The notes: generated by a model from the sequence alone, not told the origin. A DNA stretch of 64,000 nt from Streptomyces sp. SID13031 (GCF_010548305.1 NZ_JAAGLV010000014.1:178720-242719), one strand, 5' to 3'; shown: positions 52,021-60,534, counted from the stretch's first letter. A program made the numbers and translations.

Positions 52021-53379
52021 TCAGGTGGGTTGGCCGATCCGGCGCAGGGAGCGGTCCAGGACGGTGATGATCAGCAGCAGGGAGCTGGTGATCAGGAGGA
52101 AGGAGGACAAGTGGTGCAGGCCGATGGTCGAGGCACCGGTCTTGAAGAAGGTGGCGTTGGCCGCGGCGGCGATGAGTGCACCGAGATAGGTCCCGGTACG
52201 GAGGAGGCCGGCCGATGAACCCATCCTGGCCGGATCCGCTTGGTGGTAGAGCGCGTTCTGGTTGGCGAGGCCGTTGAGTCCCTGGGGGAAACCGGCCGTG
52301 ACGCCGAGGCCGACGAGCAGCCAGAGAGCGCTTTCTGCCTCAGCTAGCTGGAGACCCGCGACGGCGATCAGCAAGATGATGCTGCCGGCCACGAGTTTGC
52401 CGCGGACCTGCGCCCGGCGGCCGGTGATCGCGGTGATCACGATCGCGGCTCCCGACATCGGCAGCAGCACCAGCCCGGTCGCGGAGGCGCTCAGCGAGCG
52501 GCTCTCCTCCAGCCATTGGGCGAAGCCGTAGAGGAACGAGTAACTGACCACGAACGAGAGCACCTGCCGCGCGTAGGTGGCGAGCAAGGGCGCGTTGCCA
52601 CCGAGCACGCGCAGGTCGATGAACGGCTCCAGCGTCCGAAGCTCCCGCACCGCGAAGGTTGCGCCGATGGCGACGGCCAGCACCGGCAGGTACAGGCGAT
52701 CGACGGCAGGACGCATGAGGAAGACCATCAGGGACACCAGCGTCGCCGCGAACAACCCGATCCCGGCGTAGTCCAACCGCTGCGTATTCCGTACGCCGGT
52801 CGTCCGCCGGGGCAGCCAGAACCAGCCGAGCAGGACGCAGGCGATCGACAGCGGGACGTTGATGGTGAAGATCAGATGCCAGCCACCGACGCCGATCAGC
52901 ACACCGCCGAGCGTCGGGCCGATCACGGCGATCACTTGGTTGGCGACCGACAGGGCGCTCAGTACGCCGGTCGGGCTCTGCCGACCCGTGCGGTCGGACT
53001 CGCTGCGGATCAAGGACATCGAGGCCGGGTAGGCGGCCGACGTCCCGAAGCCGAGCAGGACCCGGGAGGCGATCAGGAAGCCCAGGCTCGGTGCGAGTGC
53101 ACCCATCAGTCCGGCGATCCCGACCAGGGCCGTGCCGATCAGGTAGAGCGGGCGCGGTCCGTACGTGTCGACCAGCTTGCCCATCACCGGCTGGCCGACC
53201 GCCGTCGCGAGGTACAGACCAGTGACCAGCCAGGCCGTCTCGGACGGCGGGATGCCGAAGGCGGCGCCGATCGGGATCAGCGCCACCGCCAGCATCGATG
53301 AGTTGATCGGGTTGAGGATCGAGCCGAGCATCATCGGCGCGATCAGCTTGCGGTCGAAGGCCCCAGGGGCAGTGCTCAC
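52021..53379 (-). CDS. MFS multidrug-type transporter (DHA2/EmrB-like)
   Basis: Predicted 452 aa with about 14 hydrophobic segments, characteristic of the DHA2 drug:H+ antiporter family. MLGSILNPINSSMLAVALIPIGAAF is the first helix and LVDTYGPRPLYLIG the loop 2-3 motif. It should export small toxic compounds. GTG at 53379 overlaps the MarR stop (GTGA), so regulator and pump form one operon. MarR probably represses it through palindromes in the divergent spacer. Confidence 0.93.
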   Translation of the reverse strand: MSTAPGAFDRKLIAPMMLGSILNPINSSMLAVALIPIGAAFGIPPSETAWLVTGLYLATAVGQPVMGKLVDTYGPRPLYLIGTALVGIAGLMGALAPSLGFLIASRVLLGFGTSAAYPASMSLIRSESDRTGRQSPTGVLSALSVANQVIAVIGPTLGGVLIGVGGWHLIFTINVPLSIACVLLGWFWLPRRTTGVRNTQRLDYAGIGLFAATLVSLMVFLMRPAVDRLYLPVLAVAIGATFAVRELRTLEPFIDLRVLGGNAPLLATYARQVLSFVVSYSFLYGFAQWLEESRSLSASATGLVLLPMSGAAIVITAITGRRAQVRGKLVAGSIILLIAVAGLQLAEAESALWLLVGLGVTAGFPQGLNGLANQNALYHQADPARMGSSAGLLRTGTYLGALIAAAANATFFKTGASTIGLHHLSSFLLITSSLLLIITVLDRSLRRIGQPT

Positions 53380-53810
53380 GCCTCGGTCACTTCCTCCAGC
53401 AACGCGAGCGCCTCGATGATGGTCTGGCGTTGCTCCTCGGTGCATTTCTCCTGCAACGTCCTGGCCAGCCACTCCTGCCGGACCTGCCGATCGCCTTGCA
53501 AGCGCTTCTGCCCTGCCGGGGTGAGGGAGATCAGCTGCCGGCGGCCGTCGTCGGGATCCGGGGTCCGCTCGACGAAGCCGAGCTCCACCAAGACGGCGAC
53601 CGTGGCGGCCATCGACTGCGGGCGCACGCGCTCGGCCACCGCCAGATCGCTGGCAGATACGGCACCGCTCTTGTCGAGCCGGCTCACCACCGACTCCTGC
53701 GAGGGCGTCAGATCCGTCGTCGAGGCCACGGCCCGCAAGCGCCGGCGGAGCCGCCCGAAGGTCACCCGCACTTCGCTGGCCGCCTGCACGGCGGACTCCG
53801 AGATCTCCAT
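53376..53810 (-). CDS. MarR-family transcriptional regulator
   Basis: Predicted 144 aa winged-helix protein: SASDLAVAERVRPQSMAATVAVLVELGFVERTPDPDDGRRQLISLTPAGQ is the DNA-binding block with the wing. It is the first gene of a MarR-MFS operon and diverges from an epoxide hydrolase across 113 bp that contain a perfect 19-bp palindrome and a second half-conserved site, so it probably controls both sides and senses a compound the pump exports or the hydrolase opens. Confidence 0.93.
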   Translation of the reverse strand: MEISESAVQAASEVRVTFGRLRRRLRAVASTTDLTPSQESVVSRLDKSGAVSASDLAVAERVRPQSMAATVAVLVELGFVERTPDPDDGRRQLISLTPAGQKRLQGDRQVRQEWLARTLQEKCTEEQRQTIIEALALLEEVTEA

Positions 53811-53864
53811 ACCTCCAACCTAAAGTCTTCAGTTCAAACTGTCCAGTCCAGCCTGTCTATTTAT

Positions 53865-53910
53865 TTGTTGGCCGGGCCAACAATTGCGAGCTATCGTTGG
53901 CCACACCAAC
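53865..53910. promoter_or_regulatory. MarR-type operators: perfect palindrome plus second site
   Basis: TTGTTGGCCGGGCCAACAA (53865-53883) is a perfect 19-bp palindrome. GTTGG-N5-CCAAC (53896-53910) repeats the half-sites 31 bp along, just before AAAGGAG and the epoxide hydrolase ATG at 53924. Confidence 0.75.
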
Positions 53911-53923
53911 AAAGGAGTGGACG

Positions 53924-55015
53924 ATGATCGAGCCCTTCACCATCGACGTACCGCAGGCCGACCTCGACGACCTGGCCGACCGCCTCACCCGCACCCGCTG
54001 GCCCGACGAGCTACCGGACGCCGACTGGGACTACGGCATCCCGCTCGCCAGGGTGAAGGAGCTGGCCGAGTACTGGCTGACGACGTACGACTGGCGCAAG
54101 CAGGAAGCCCGGCTGAACGAACTGCCGCAGTACACGACCGAGATCGACGGGCAGCGGGTGCACTTCGTCCATGTGCGCTCGAGCAATCCCCACGCGTTGC
54201 CGCTGATCCTGACCCACGGCTGGCCGGGCTCGTTCCTCGAATTCCTGGAAGTGACCGGGCCGCTGTCGGCTGAATTCCACCTGGTGATCCCGTCCATCCC
54301 AGGCTTCGGATTCTCCGGGCCGACGCACGAGAAGGGCTGGGGCGTCGACCGAGTAGCCCGCGCCTGGGCCGAACTGATGAGCCGGCTCGGCTACGACCGG
54401 TACGGTGCGCAAGGCGGCGACTGGGGCTCGGTGATCTCGCGAGCACTCGCGAACGTCGCGCCAGACCACGTCGTCGGCGTACACCTCAACTACCTGCCGA
54501 CCCCGCCACTGCCCGGCATCGAGGCGGAGCTGTCCGACGCCGACCTTGGCCGGCTCGACACGATCAAGGCACTGGTCGCCCAGAAGCCCGGCTATCAGGT
54601 GCTGATGGCAACGACCCCGCAGACCATCGGCTACAGCCTGACCGATTCCCCGACCGGCTTACTGGCGTGGATCGCCGAGAAGTTCGATGGCTGGTCGGAC
54701 CCCCGCTCCCCCATCGAGGTCGACCGCCTGCTCACCAACGTCGCCCTCTACTGGCTCACCGGTACAGCGACCTCCTCCGGGCGGCTTCGCAAGGAGTCCC
54801 CCGGCCAGGCCCCGTACTGCGAAGTCCCGATCGGCGTCGCAGTCTTCCCCTACGACATCACCCTCGCGGTCCGCCCACTGGTCGAACGCAGCTTCACCGT
54901 TGCCCGCTGGACCGAGTTCGACCGCGGCGGCCACTTCGCGGCAACCGAAGTACCCGACCTCCTCGCCACCGACGTGACCGCCTTCTTCAAAGGCTTACGA
55001 ATCAGGAGTAGCTGA
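53924..55015 (+). CDS. Epoxide hydrolase (EPHX, alpha/beta hydrolase)
   Basis: Predicted 363 aa. An N-terminal EHN-type region (PFTIDVPQADLDDLADRL) precedes the alpha/beta-hydrolase core: HGWPGSFLEF near 99-108 (oxyanion hole), nucleophile D166 in GGDWGSV, and His337 in RGGHFAATE. It should hydrolyse epoxides to diols, perhaps limonene-like or aromatic ones. AAAGGAG sets the ATG at 53924. It is likely repressed by the divergent MarR. Its 3' end overlaps the opposite gene by 14 bp. Confidence 0.9.
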   Translation: MIEPFTIDVPQADLDDLADRLTRTRWPDELPDADWDYGIPLARVKELAEYWLTTYDWRKQEARLNELPQYTTEIDGQRVHFVHVRSSNPHALPLILTHGWPGSFLEFLEVTGPLSAEFHLVIPSIPGFGFSGPTHEKGWGVDRVARAWAELMSRLGYDRYGAQGGDWGSVISRALANVAPDHVVGVHLNYLPTPPLPGIEAELSDADLGRLDTIKALVAQKPGYQVLMATTPQTIGYSLTDSPTGLLAWIAEKFDGWSDPRSPIEVDRLLTNVALYWLTGTATSSGRLRKESPGQAPYCEVPIGVAVFPYDITLAVRPLVERSFTVARWTEFDRGGHFAATEVPDLLATDVTAFFKGLRIRSS

Positions 55016-55280
55016 CCTCGAGGACGCCGATGATCTTGTCGAGGCGGGCGGCGACCCGGCCGGCGTCGAAGCCGTTGCCTTCGACAACGACTCGCAGGGT
55101 GCAGGTCTCCAGGCAGAGCGCCAGCTCGCGGACGTCGTACGGGTTGAGCTGGACGGCGATCCGCGCGAGCAGGCCGCGGGTCTCCACGATCTGGGCGGTG
55201 AAGGTGGTCAGGACCCGCTCCGGTACGACGTACGCGGGCGGCGCGGCCTTGACCGGGGCCAGGGTTGCCAGGGCAGTCAT
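55002..55280 (-). CDS. Small ACT-like protein coupled to cimA
   Basis: Predicted 92 aa. After an Ala/Pro-rich start, VLTTFTAQIVETRGLLARIAVQLNPYDVRELALCLETCTLRVVVEGNGFDAGRVAARLDKIIGVLEVSYS has the beta-alpha-beta pattern of an ACT domain and resembles the small regulatory subunits of branched-chain enzymes (IlvN/IlvM). ATG at 55280 overlaps the cimA stop (ATGA). It may give end-product control to citramalate synthase; no confirmed name. Confidence 0.6.
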   Translation of the reverse strand: MTALATLAPVKAAPPAYVVPERVLTTFTAQIVETRGLLARIAVQLNPYDVRELALCLETCTLRVVVEGNGFDAGRVAARLDKIIGVLEVSYS

Positions 55281-56866
55281 CGCACGACCTCCTTGTGGCG
55301 AAGCAGACCGTAGGTGACGCCGTCGACCAGCGCCTCCCAGGATGCCTCGACGATGTTGTGGCCGACGCCGACGGTGAGCCAGGAGCCCTCGCCGTCGGCC
55401 GTCTCGATCAGGACTCTGATCACCGCGTCGGTGCCGTGTCCCTGGTCGAGGATCCGGACCTTGTAGTCGACCAGTTCGAACTTGTTCACCACCGGATAGG
55501 CGCGCTCGATCGCGGACCGCAGCGCGTGGTCGAGGGCGTTCACCGGGCCGTTGCCCTCGCCGGTCACAACCTCGCGATCGCCGCCCGCGACGAGTTTCAC
55601 CGTCGCCTCGGAGACCGCCTCGCCCTCGGCGCGCGACTCGGTGATCACCCGCCAGGACTCCACGTCGAAGAAGCTCACCCGTTGTCCGGCGACCTCCTCG
55701 CTCAGCAGCAGCTCGAACGACGCGTCCGCGGCCTCGAAGGTGTAGCCGCGCGACTCCATCTGCTTCACCCGGTCGGTCACCCGGCTGACCAGATCGCGGT
55801 CGTTGCCGAGGTCGAAGCCGAGCTCGCGGCCCTTCAGCTCGATACTCGCCCGGCCGGCCATCTCCGAGACGAGCATCCTCATGTCGTTGCCCACCAGGGC
55901 GGGATCCGTGTGCTGGTAGAGATCGGGATCCACCTTGATGGCACTGGCGTGCAGGCCCGCCTTGTGGGCGAAGGCTGACACACCGACGTACGGCTGCCGG
56001 GTCGACGGCGGCACGTTCGTCACTTCGGCGATCGCGTGGGCGATCCGGTACGACTCGGCGAGCCGGCCGGGCGGGAGCAACTGCATCCCGCGCTTGAGTT
56101 CGAGGTTGGCCACCACCGCAAGCAGGTCGGCGTTGCCGGTACGTTCGCCGTACCCGTTGATGGTGCCCTGTACGTGCGTGCAGCCGGCCTCGACGGCGGC
56201 GATCGAGTTCGCGACCGCGCAGCCGCCGTCGTTGTGAGCGTGGATGCCGAGGCGGGCGCCGGTGTTGTCCAGTACGTCGTGGACGATGTCCTGCAGTTCG
56301 CGCGGGAGCGTGCCGCCGTTGGTGTCGCAGAGCGCGACCACGTCGGCGCCGGCCTCGGTCGACACCCGGACGACCTCCAGCGCGTACGCGCGGTTGGCGC
56401 GGTACCCGTCGAAGAAGTGCTCGGTGTCGAGGAAGACGCGCAGGCCGTGCTCGCGCAGGTGCCGCACGGTGTCGGCGATCATCCGCAGGTTCTCGTCGAG
56501 GCTCGTCCGCAGCGCCCGCTCGACGTGTGCATCGTGGCTCTTGGCAACCAACGTGACGACCGAGGCGCCGGAGTCGCGCAGCGCCGCGACTTGCTGGTCG
56601 TCGGCGGCCGGCGTACCGGGCTTGCAGGTGGCGCCGAAGGCGGCGAAGGTCGCGTGCCGCAGGTGCAGCTCGGTGCGTGCCCGCTGGAAGAACTCGGTGT
56701 CCTTCGGGACGGCGCCCGGCCAGCCGCCCTCGATGAAGCCGACGCCCAAGTCGTCCAGGTGCTGAGCAATGGCGATCTTGTCGGCCACGGACAGCGCCAG
56801 ACCCTCCTGCTGCGCGCCGTCGCGCAGGGTGGTGTCGTAGACGTGGAACTCGTCGCTTGTGCTCAC
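55277..56866 (-). CDS. cimA: (R)-citramalate synthase
   Basis: Predicted 529 aa. HMGL/DRE-TIM barrel: VYDTTLRDGAQQEG at the start, GIHAHNDGGCAVAN and NGYGERTGNADL (metal and CoA site), then the LeuA dimerisation/regulatory domain near the C-terminus. It condenses pyruvate and acetyl-CoA into citramalate, the threonine-independent route to 2-oxobutyrate and isoleucine. GTG at 56866. A leader peptide with two consecutive Ile codons and a terminator lie just upstream. Confidence 0.95.
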   Translation of the reverse strand: MSTSDEFHVYDTTLRDGAQQEGLALSVADKIAIAQHLDDLGVGFIEGGWPGAVPKDTEFFQRARTELHLRHATFAAFGATCKPGTPAADDQQVAALRDSGASVVTLVAKSHDAHVERALRTSLDENLRMIADTVRHLREHGLRVFLDTEHFFDGYRANRAYALEVVRVSTEAGADVVALCDTNGGTLPRELQDIVHDVLDNTGARLGIHAHNDGGCAVANSIAAVEAGCTHVQGTINGYGERTGNADLLAVVANLELKRGMQLLPPGRLAESYRIAHAIAEVTNVPPSTRQPYVGVSAFAHKAGLHASAIKVDPDLYQHTDPALVGNDMRMLVSEMAGRASIELKGRELGFDLGNDRDLVSRVTDRVKQMESRGYTFEAADASFELLLSEEVAGQRVSFFDVESWRVITESRAEGEAVSEATVKLVAGGDREVVTGEGNGPVNALDHALRSAIERAYPVVNKFELVDYKVRILDQGHGTDAVIRVLIETADGEGSWLTVGVGHNIVEASWEALVDGVTYGLLRHKEVVR

Positions 56867-56904
56867 GGGATCGCCTTCCGGTGCGGGCTTCAGGCAAACA
56901 AAAA

Positions 56905-56959
56905 ACCTCCCGCAACATGCGAGAGGTCTGCGCGCTCAGGTACTGCTTGCTGAGCGCGC
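56905..56959 (-). promoter_or_regulatory. Transcription attenuator of cimA
   Basis: On the minus strand a hairpin GCGCGCTCA / TGAGCGCGC (56959-56951 with 56938-56930) follows the leader peptide, then a terminator ACCTCTCGCA (56927-56918) with TGCGGGAGGT (56914-56905) and a T-run down to about 56899. Isoleucine shortage would stall the ribosome at the Ile codons and could favour read-through into cimA. Confidence 0.78.
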
Positions 56960-56989
56960 CTAGCTAATAATGAACTGGTAGTTCTTCAT
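56960..56989 (-). CDS. Leader peptide MKNYQFIIS, isoleucine-type
   Basis: ATG at 56989 encodes MKNYQFIIS and stops with TAG at 56960. The two adjacent Ile codons are ATT ATT, which are rare in this GC-rich genome. The stop is directly before the attenuator hairpins. CimA feeds isoleucine synthesis, so a ribosome-stalling leader is the natural reading. Confidence 0.7.
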   Translation of the reverse strand: MKNYQFIIS

Positions 56990-57094
56990 GACATTCGGCA
57001 GTCTGCCACAGTAATTCCACCCAGCGGCCGATCGTCTCGTAAAGCGAACATCCAGTACGACCGCCAGTACTACGGAGCGTGGCGGAGTACTGGA

Positions 57095-57493
57095 TCAGGC
57101 GGTCAGCGACCAGCCCGGGTCATCCCAGGCGGTGTAGAAATCCTCCCGGCTGAGCGGCCGCAGACCCCATTCGTCGCGGTTCAGCCCTTCCTCGGTGAGC
57201 GCGCCGTCCTCATCCTCGAGGCGCTGCCACCAGTACCGCAGGACGGTACCGTCCTCGCCGACCTGCAGTTGCCGGACGATGACCCACTCGCGCTCGTGCC
57301 AGACCGCCTCGAACAGCCAGTCCGTCCCGTACTCGTCGGCACGCGCCCCGAACGTCCGGGCCCCGGTCCCCCGGTCGAGATCGCGGATCAGGTCCACCGA
57401 AGCTCGATACGCCCGCACGGTGTCCGGCCGCCACCCGCGTTGCTCGGCCAACTCCGCGTAGTACGCCTCGACCTCGTCCGGAAAGCTGCTCAT
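57095..57493 (-). CDS. Hypothetical cytoplasmic protein
   Basis: Predicted 132 aa, acidic and Trp-rich, with a helical start (VEAYYAELAEQRGWRPDTVRAYRASVDLIRDL) and a beta-rich part (WVIVRQLQVGEDGTVLRYWWQRLEDEDG). No signal or membrane segment. I do not recognise the family. It is transcribed alone and diverges from the small membrane gene at 57595. Confidence 0.6.
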   Translation of the reverse strand: MSSFPDEVEAYYAELAEQRGWRPDTVRAYRASVDLIRDLDRGTGARTFGARADEYGTDWLFEAVWHEREWVIVRQLQVGEDGTVLRYWWQRLEDEDGALTEEGLNRDEWGLRPLSREDFYTAWDDPGWSLTA

Positions 57494-57594
57494 ACCCTCG
57501 CCCTCGCCTGACCACCCATTCCCCGACCCTACCCAAACCTCCGGCCGGCCCGGCTGAAAGGATCCTGTGAAAACCGGCGGGTCGAAAGGACACG

Positions 57595-58023
57595 ATGAAG
57601 CACTCCCTGTTCCGGCCGGCGTCCATCGCTTGCGGCATCGCCGCGATCCTGGTGCTGGCGCCGACCTGGTTCACCTTCGGCGGAGAGCCTGGTCTCCCGG
57701 CCTTCTCCAGCAGCGGCTTCGGCCTGACCGGCGTGGTTCCCGGTCAGGACCATTCGCCGACGGGAGCCGTCGGCGTTCTGATGGTGCTGGTCTGCGTGGT
57801 GGCGGCGATCGCCCTGCTGACGATTCCGCCGGACGACAAGGCCGCCCTGGTGCTGGCCGGCGCCGGGCTGATCGCCACCGGTATCCTGCTCGCCGACCGG
57901 GGTCCCCGGATGTCCGGGGTCTCGCCGACCTGGGCTCCTTTCGTGGCTGCGGCCATCTGGCTCGTCGCCGTCTTCGTCTGCCGCACCGCTCACGACCGAA
58001 GCAAAACGCCCCGGAAACCGTGA
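57595..58023 (+). CDS. Small four-helix membrane protein, hypothetical
   Basis: Predicted 142 aa with about four hydrophobic segments (IACGIAAILVLAPTWFTF, GVLMVLVCVVAAIALLTI, ALVLAGAGLIATGILLA, FVAAAIWLVAVFVC). ATG follows GAAAGGA by 5 bases. Family and role unknown. Its stop lies inside the terminator shared with ilvE. Confidence 0.65.
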   Translation: MKHSLFRPASIACGIAAILVLAPTWFTFGGEPGLPAFSSSGFGLTGVVPGQDHSPTGAVGVLMVLVCVVAAIALLTIPPDDKAALVLAGAGLIATGILLADRGPRMSGVSPTWAPFVAAAIWLVAVFVCRTAHDRSKTPRKP

Positions 58024-58036
58024 GGTTCCCGGGGCG
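58007..58036. terminator. Bidirectional terminator between the small membrane gene and ilvE
   Basis: CGCCCCGGAAACC (58007-58019), loop GTGA, GGTTCCCGGGGCG (58024-58036): 13 pairs with one mismatch. On the minus strand it is followed by TTTT, so it is mainly the ilvE terminator. Confidence 0.82.
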
Positions 58037-58050
58037 CTCGGCGCTGGACT

Positions 58051-59142
58051 TCAGCAGACCTTGGTCATCCAGCCATGCGTGTCGGCCGTGCGGCCGTACT
58101 GCAGGTCGAGCAGTGCGGAGCGGACGGCTGCGGTGACCTTGCCGCCTTCGCCGTCGGCCACCTGTACCTCGCCGCCGTTCCACTTCAGGGAGGCGACCGG
58201 GCTGATCACCGCGGCGGTACCGCAGGCGAAGACCTCCTGGATCCGGCCCGAGGCAGCGCCGTCGCGCCATTCGTCGATCGAGATCTTGCGCTCGGTGACG
58301 GTGTAGCCGAGATCGGTGACGAGCTTCAGGATCGAGTCCCGGGTGATGCCCTCGAGGATCGTGCCGGACAGCTCCGGCGTGACCACCGAACTGTCGTCGA
58401 GGACGAAGTACAGGTTCATCCCGCCGAGCTCTTCGATCCACTTCTTCTCGACCGCGTCGAGGAAGGCGACCTGGTCGCAGCCCTGTTCGATGGCCTCGGC
58501 CTGGGCGAGCAGCGACGAGGCGTAGTTGCCACCCGTCTTCGCCGCACCGGTACCACCGGGGGCTGCCCGGGTGTACTCCTCGCTCAGCCAGATCCGGACC
58601 GGCTTGACGCCCTTGGCGAAGTACGAGCCGGCCGGGGAGGCGATCGCGCAGTACGTCACCTGGGCCGACGGGCGGACGCCGAGGAACGGGTCCGAGCCGA
58701 ACATGAACGGCCGCAGGTAGAAGGAGGTCTCTCCCCCGGTGGGCACCCAGGCCTTGTCGATCTCGACCAGCTTGCGCAGCGAGTCGAGGAACGCCTCCTC
58801 GGGGATCTCCGGCAGCGCGAGCCGCCGGGCGGAGCGGTTGAACCGCGCCGCGTTCGCCTCGGGCCGGAACATGTGGATCGAGTCGTCGGGGTGCCGGTAG
58901 GCCTTCATCCCTTCGAAGATGGTCTGGGCGTAGTGGAACACCGCGGTCGCCGGAGACAGCTCCAGCGGCCCGAAGGCGGTGATCCTCGCGTCGTGCCAGC
59001 CGTTCTCCTTGGTCCAGGTGGCGATCGCCATGTGGTCGGAGAAGTACTGCCCGAATCCTGGGTTCGCCAGGATCTGGGCGCGCTGGTCGTCGCTGGCCGG
59101 TTGGGTGTTTGGCTCAACGGTGAACTGCAATTCCGCGCTCAT
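58051..59142 (-). CDS. ilvE: Branched-chain amino acid aminotransferase
   Basis: Predicted 363 aa fold-type IV PLP aminotransferase. MKAYRHPDDSIHMFRP, SFYLRPFMFGSDP, the PLP Lys in GAAKTGGNYASSL and EVFACGTAAVISPV are typical of class II BCAT. It catalyses the last step of Leu, Ile and Val synthesis and the first of their breakdown. It follows leuB by 62 bases on the same strand; the genes may share a transcript. Confidence 0.96.
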   Translation of the reverse strand: MSAELQFTVEPNTQPASDDQRAQILANPGFGQYFSDHMAIATWTKENGWHDARITAFGPLELSPATAVFHYAQTIFEGMKAYRHPDDSIHMFRPEANAARFNRSARRLALPEIPEEAFLDSLRKLVEIDKAWVPTGGETSFYLRPFMFGSDPFLGVRPSAQVTYCAIASPAGSYFAKGVKPVRIWLSEEYTRAAPGGTGAAKTGGNYASSLLAQAEAIEQGCDQVAFLDAVEKKWIEELGGMNLYFVLDDSSVVTPELSGTILEGITRDSILKLVTDLGYTVTERKISIDEWRDGAASGRIQEVFACGTAAVISPVASLKWNGGEVQVADGEGGKVTAAVRSALLDLQYGRTADTHGWMTKVC

Positions 59143-59204
59143 AGGCGCACCGTACCTGTTGGAGAAGTGGTCATGCGAGCCTCTCGCTGCTCAAACACAC
59201 ACCG

Positions 59205-60269
59205 TCAGCCCGCGGCGCGCTTCGCGATCGCGTCGCCGATCTCGGAGGTGGTCCGCGGCGCGCCCGTACGCTCCTCGATGTCGGCCGTCACGGCCGCCTC
59301 GATCGCCGCGGCCGCCTCGGTCAGGCCGAGGTGGTCGCAAAGCAGCGCGGTGGACAGGATCGCCGCCGTCGGGTCGGCCTTCTGCTGGCCGGCGATATCC
59401 GGTGCGGAGCCGTGCACGGGCTCGAACATGCTCGGCGCGGTCTTCTCCGGGTTGATGTTGCCGCTCGCGGCCAGCCCGATCCCACCGCTGATCGCGGCGG
59501 CCAGGTCGGTGATGATGTCGCCGAACAGGTTGTCGGTGACGATCACGTCGAAGCGGGACGGGTCGGTGACGAGGAAGATGGTCGCCGCGTCCACGTGCAG
59601 GTAGTCGACGGTGATGTCGGGGAAGTCCTGCTTTACAGCGTCGACGGTCCTGGTCCAGAGGTGACCGGCATAGACCAGCACGTTGTTCTTGTGCACCAGG
59701 GTCAGCTTCTTGCGCGGTCGCGCCTGCGCCCGGGCGAACGCGTCCCGGACGACCCGCTCCACGCCGTACGCCGTGTTGACCGACACCTCGGTGGCGATCT
59801 CGGCCGGCGTGCCGACCCGGAGCGCGCCGCCGTTGCCGGTGTACGGGCCTTCGGTGCCCTCGCGGACGACGACGAAGTCGACCTCGCCCGGATTCGCCAG
59901 TGGCGAGCCGACACTCGGATACACCTTCGAGGGGCGCAGGTTGACGTAGTGGTCCAGTGCGAAGCGGAGCTTGAGCAGCAGGCCTCGCTCCAGTACGCCG
60001 GACGGCACGGTCGGGTCGCCGACGGCGCCGAGCAGGATCGCGTCGTGGCCGCGGATCTCCTCGAGCTCGGCGTCCGGCAGCGTCTCGCCGGTCTCGTGCC
60101 AGCGCTTCGCGCCCAGGTCGTACTCCGTGCGCTCGAACGTGACGCCGTAGTTCGCGCTGACCGCGTCGAGGACCTTGAGCGCCTCGGCGGTGACCTCGGG
60201 ACCGATCCCGTCGCCACCTACTACAGCCAGCTTGAAGGACTTGTCAGTTGAACGCAGTTTGGTGCTCAC
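59205..60269 (-). CDS. leuB: 3-isopropylmalate dehydrogenase
   Basis: Predicted 354 aa. VVGGDGIGPEVTAEALKVL at the start, LERGLLLKLRFALDHYVNLRP, TEGPYTGNGG, KNNVLVYAGHLW and VTDNLFGDIITDLAAAISGGIGLAASGNINPE (metal/substrate Asp) identify LeuB of the isocitrate-dehydrogenase family. NAD-dependent oxidative decarboxylation in leucine synthesis. GTG at 60269 overlaps the stop of a 50-codon upstream gene (GTGA), so its translation is probably coupled to it. Confidence 0.97.
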   Translation of the reverse strand: MSTKLRSTDKSFKLAVVGGDGIGPEVTAEALKVLDAVSANYGVTFERTEYDLGAKRWHETGETLPDAELEEIRGHDAILLGAVGDPTVPSGVLERGLLLKLRFALDHYVNLRPSKVYPSVGSPLANPGEVDFVVVREGTEGPYTGNGGALRVGTPAEIATEVSVNTAYGVERVVRDAFARAQARPRKKLTLVHKNNVLVYAGHLWTRTVDAVKQDFPDITVDYLHVDAATIFLVTDPSRFDVIVTDNLFGDIITDLAAAISGGIGLAASGNINPEKTAPSMFEPVHGSAPDIAGQQKADPTAAILSTALLCDHLGLTEAAAAIEAAVTADIEERTGAPRTTSEIGDAIAKRAAG

Positions 60270-60418
60270 TTCTTGGGTTCTCCCCCGTTGTCGCGGCGGT
60301 TCATGGCCTCTTGGACTGGCTGGGTCTCGGCCTGGCGTGGGGCGGGACGGCGACGGCGGGCGGCCTTGCGCTCGCGTCCGTCGACGACCTTCCAGTTGGC
60401 CGGATACATGTCGTACAT
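60266..60418 (-). CDS. Small basic protein translationally coupled to leuB
   Basis: A 50-aa frame below the usual length cut-off: ATG at 60418 with GGGAGATC upstream, MYDMYPANWKVVDGRERKAAR, then an Arg-rich stretch and a polar end EPKK. Its TGA shares bases with the leuB GTG (GTGA). The length, Shine-Dalgarno and overlap favour a real gene. It is very basic and may bind RNA or be a coupling ORF; no family is recognised. Confidence 0.6.
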   Translation of the reverse strand: MYDMYPANWKVVDGRERKAARRRRPAPRQAETQPVQEAMNRRDNGGEPKK

Positions 60419-60495
60419 GCTGATCTCCCGTTTGGTCTGGTGCTTGTCACAAACGGCCGACGACTGGCACTACCGGGCGGGAGGTACGCCGAAAC

Positions 60496-60534
60496 CCGCG
60501 CCGGGGAGGTCGGCCTTAGCGGACCCCGGCGCGG
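60496..60534 (-). promoter_or_regulatory. GC-rich hairpin in the leuB leader
   Basis: CCGCGCCGGGG (60496-60506) pairs with CCCCGGCGCGG (60524-60534), an 11-bp stem about 80 bases upstream of the small gene. It could be an attenuator stem or terminate incoming transcription. No leader peptide was found. Confidence 0.45.

Noticed and set aside
55002..56918. A 638-codon minus-strand frame overlapping cimA
   Set aside because: Only its last 92 codons look real (the ACT-like gene); the rest is the cimA shadow in another frame.
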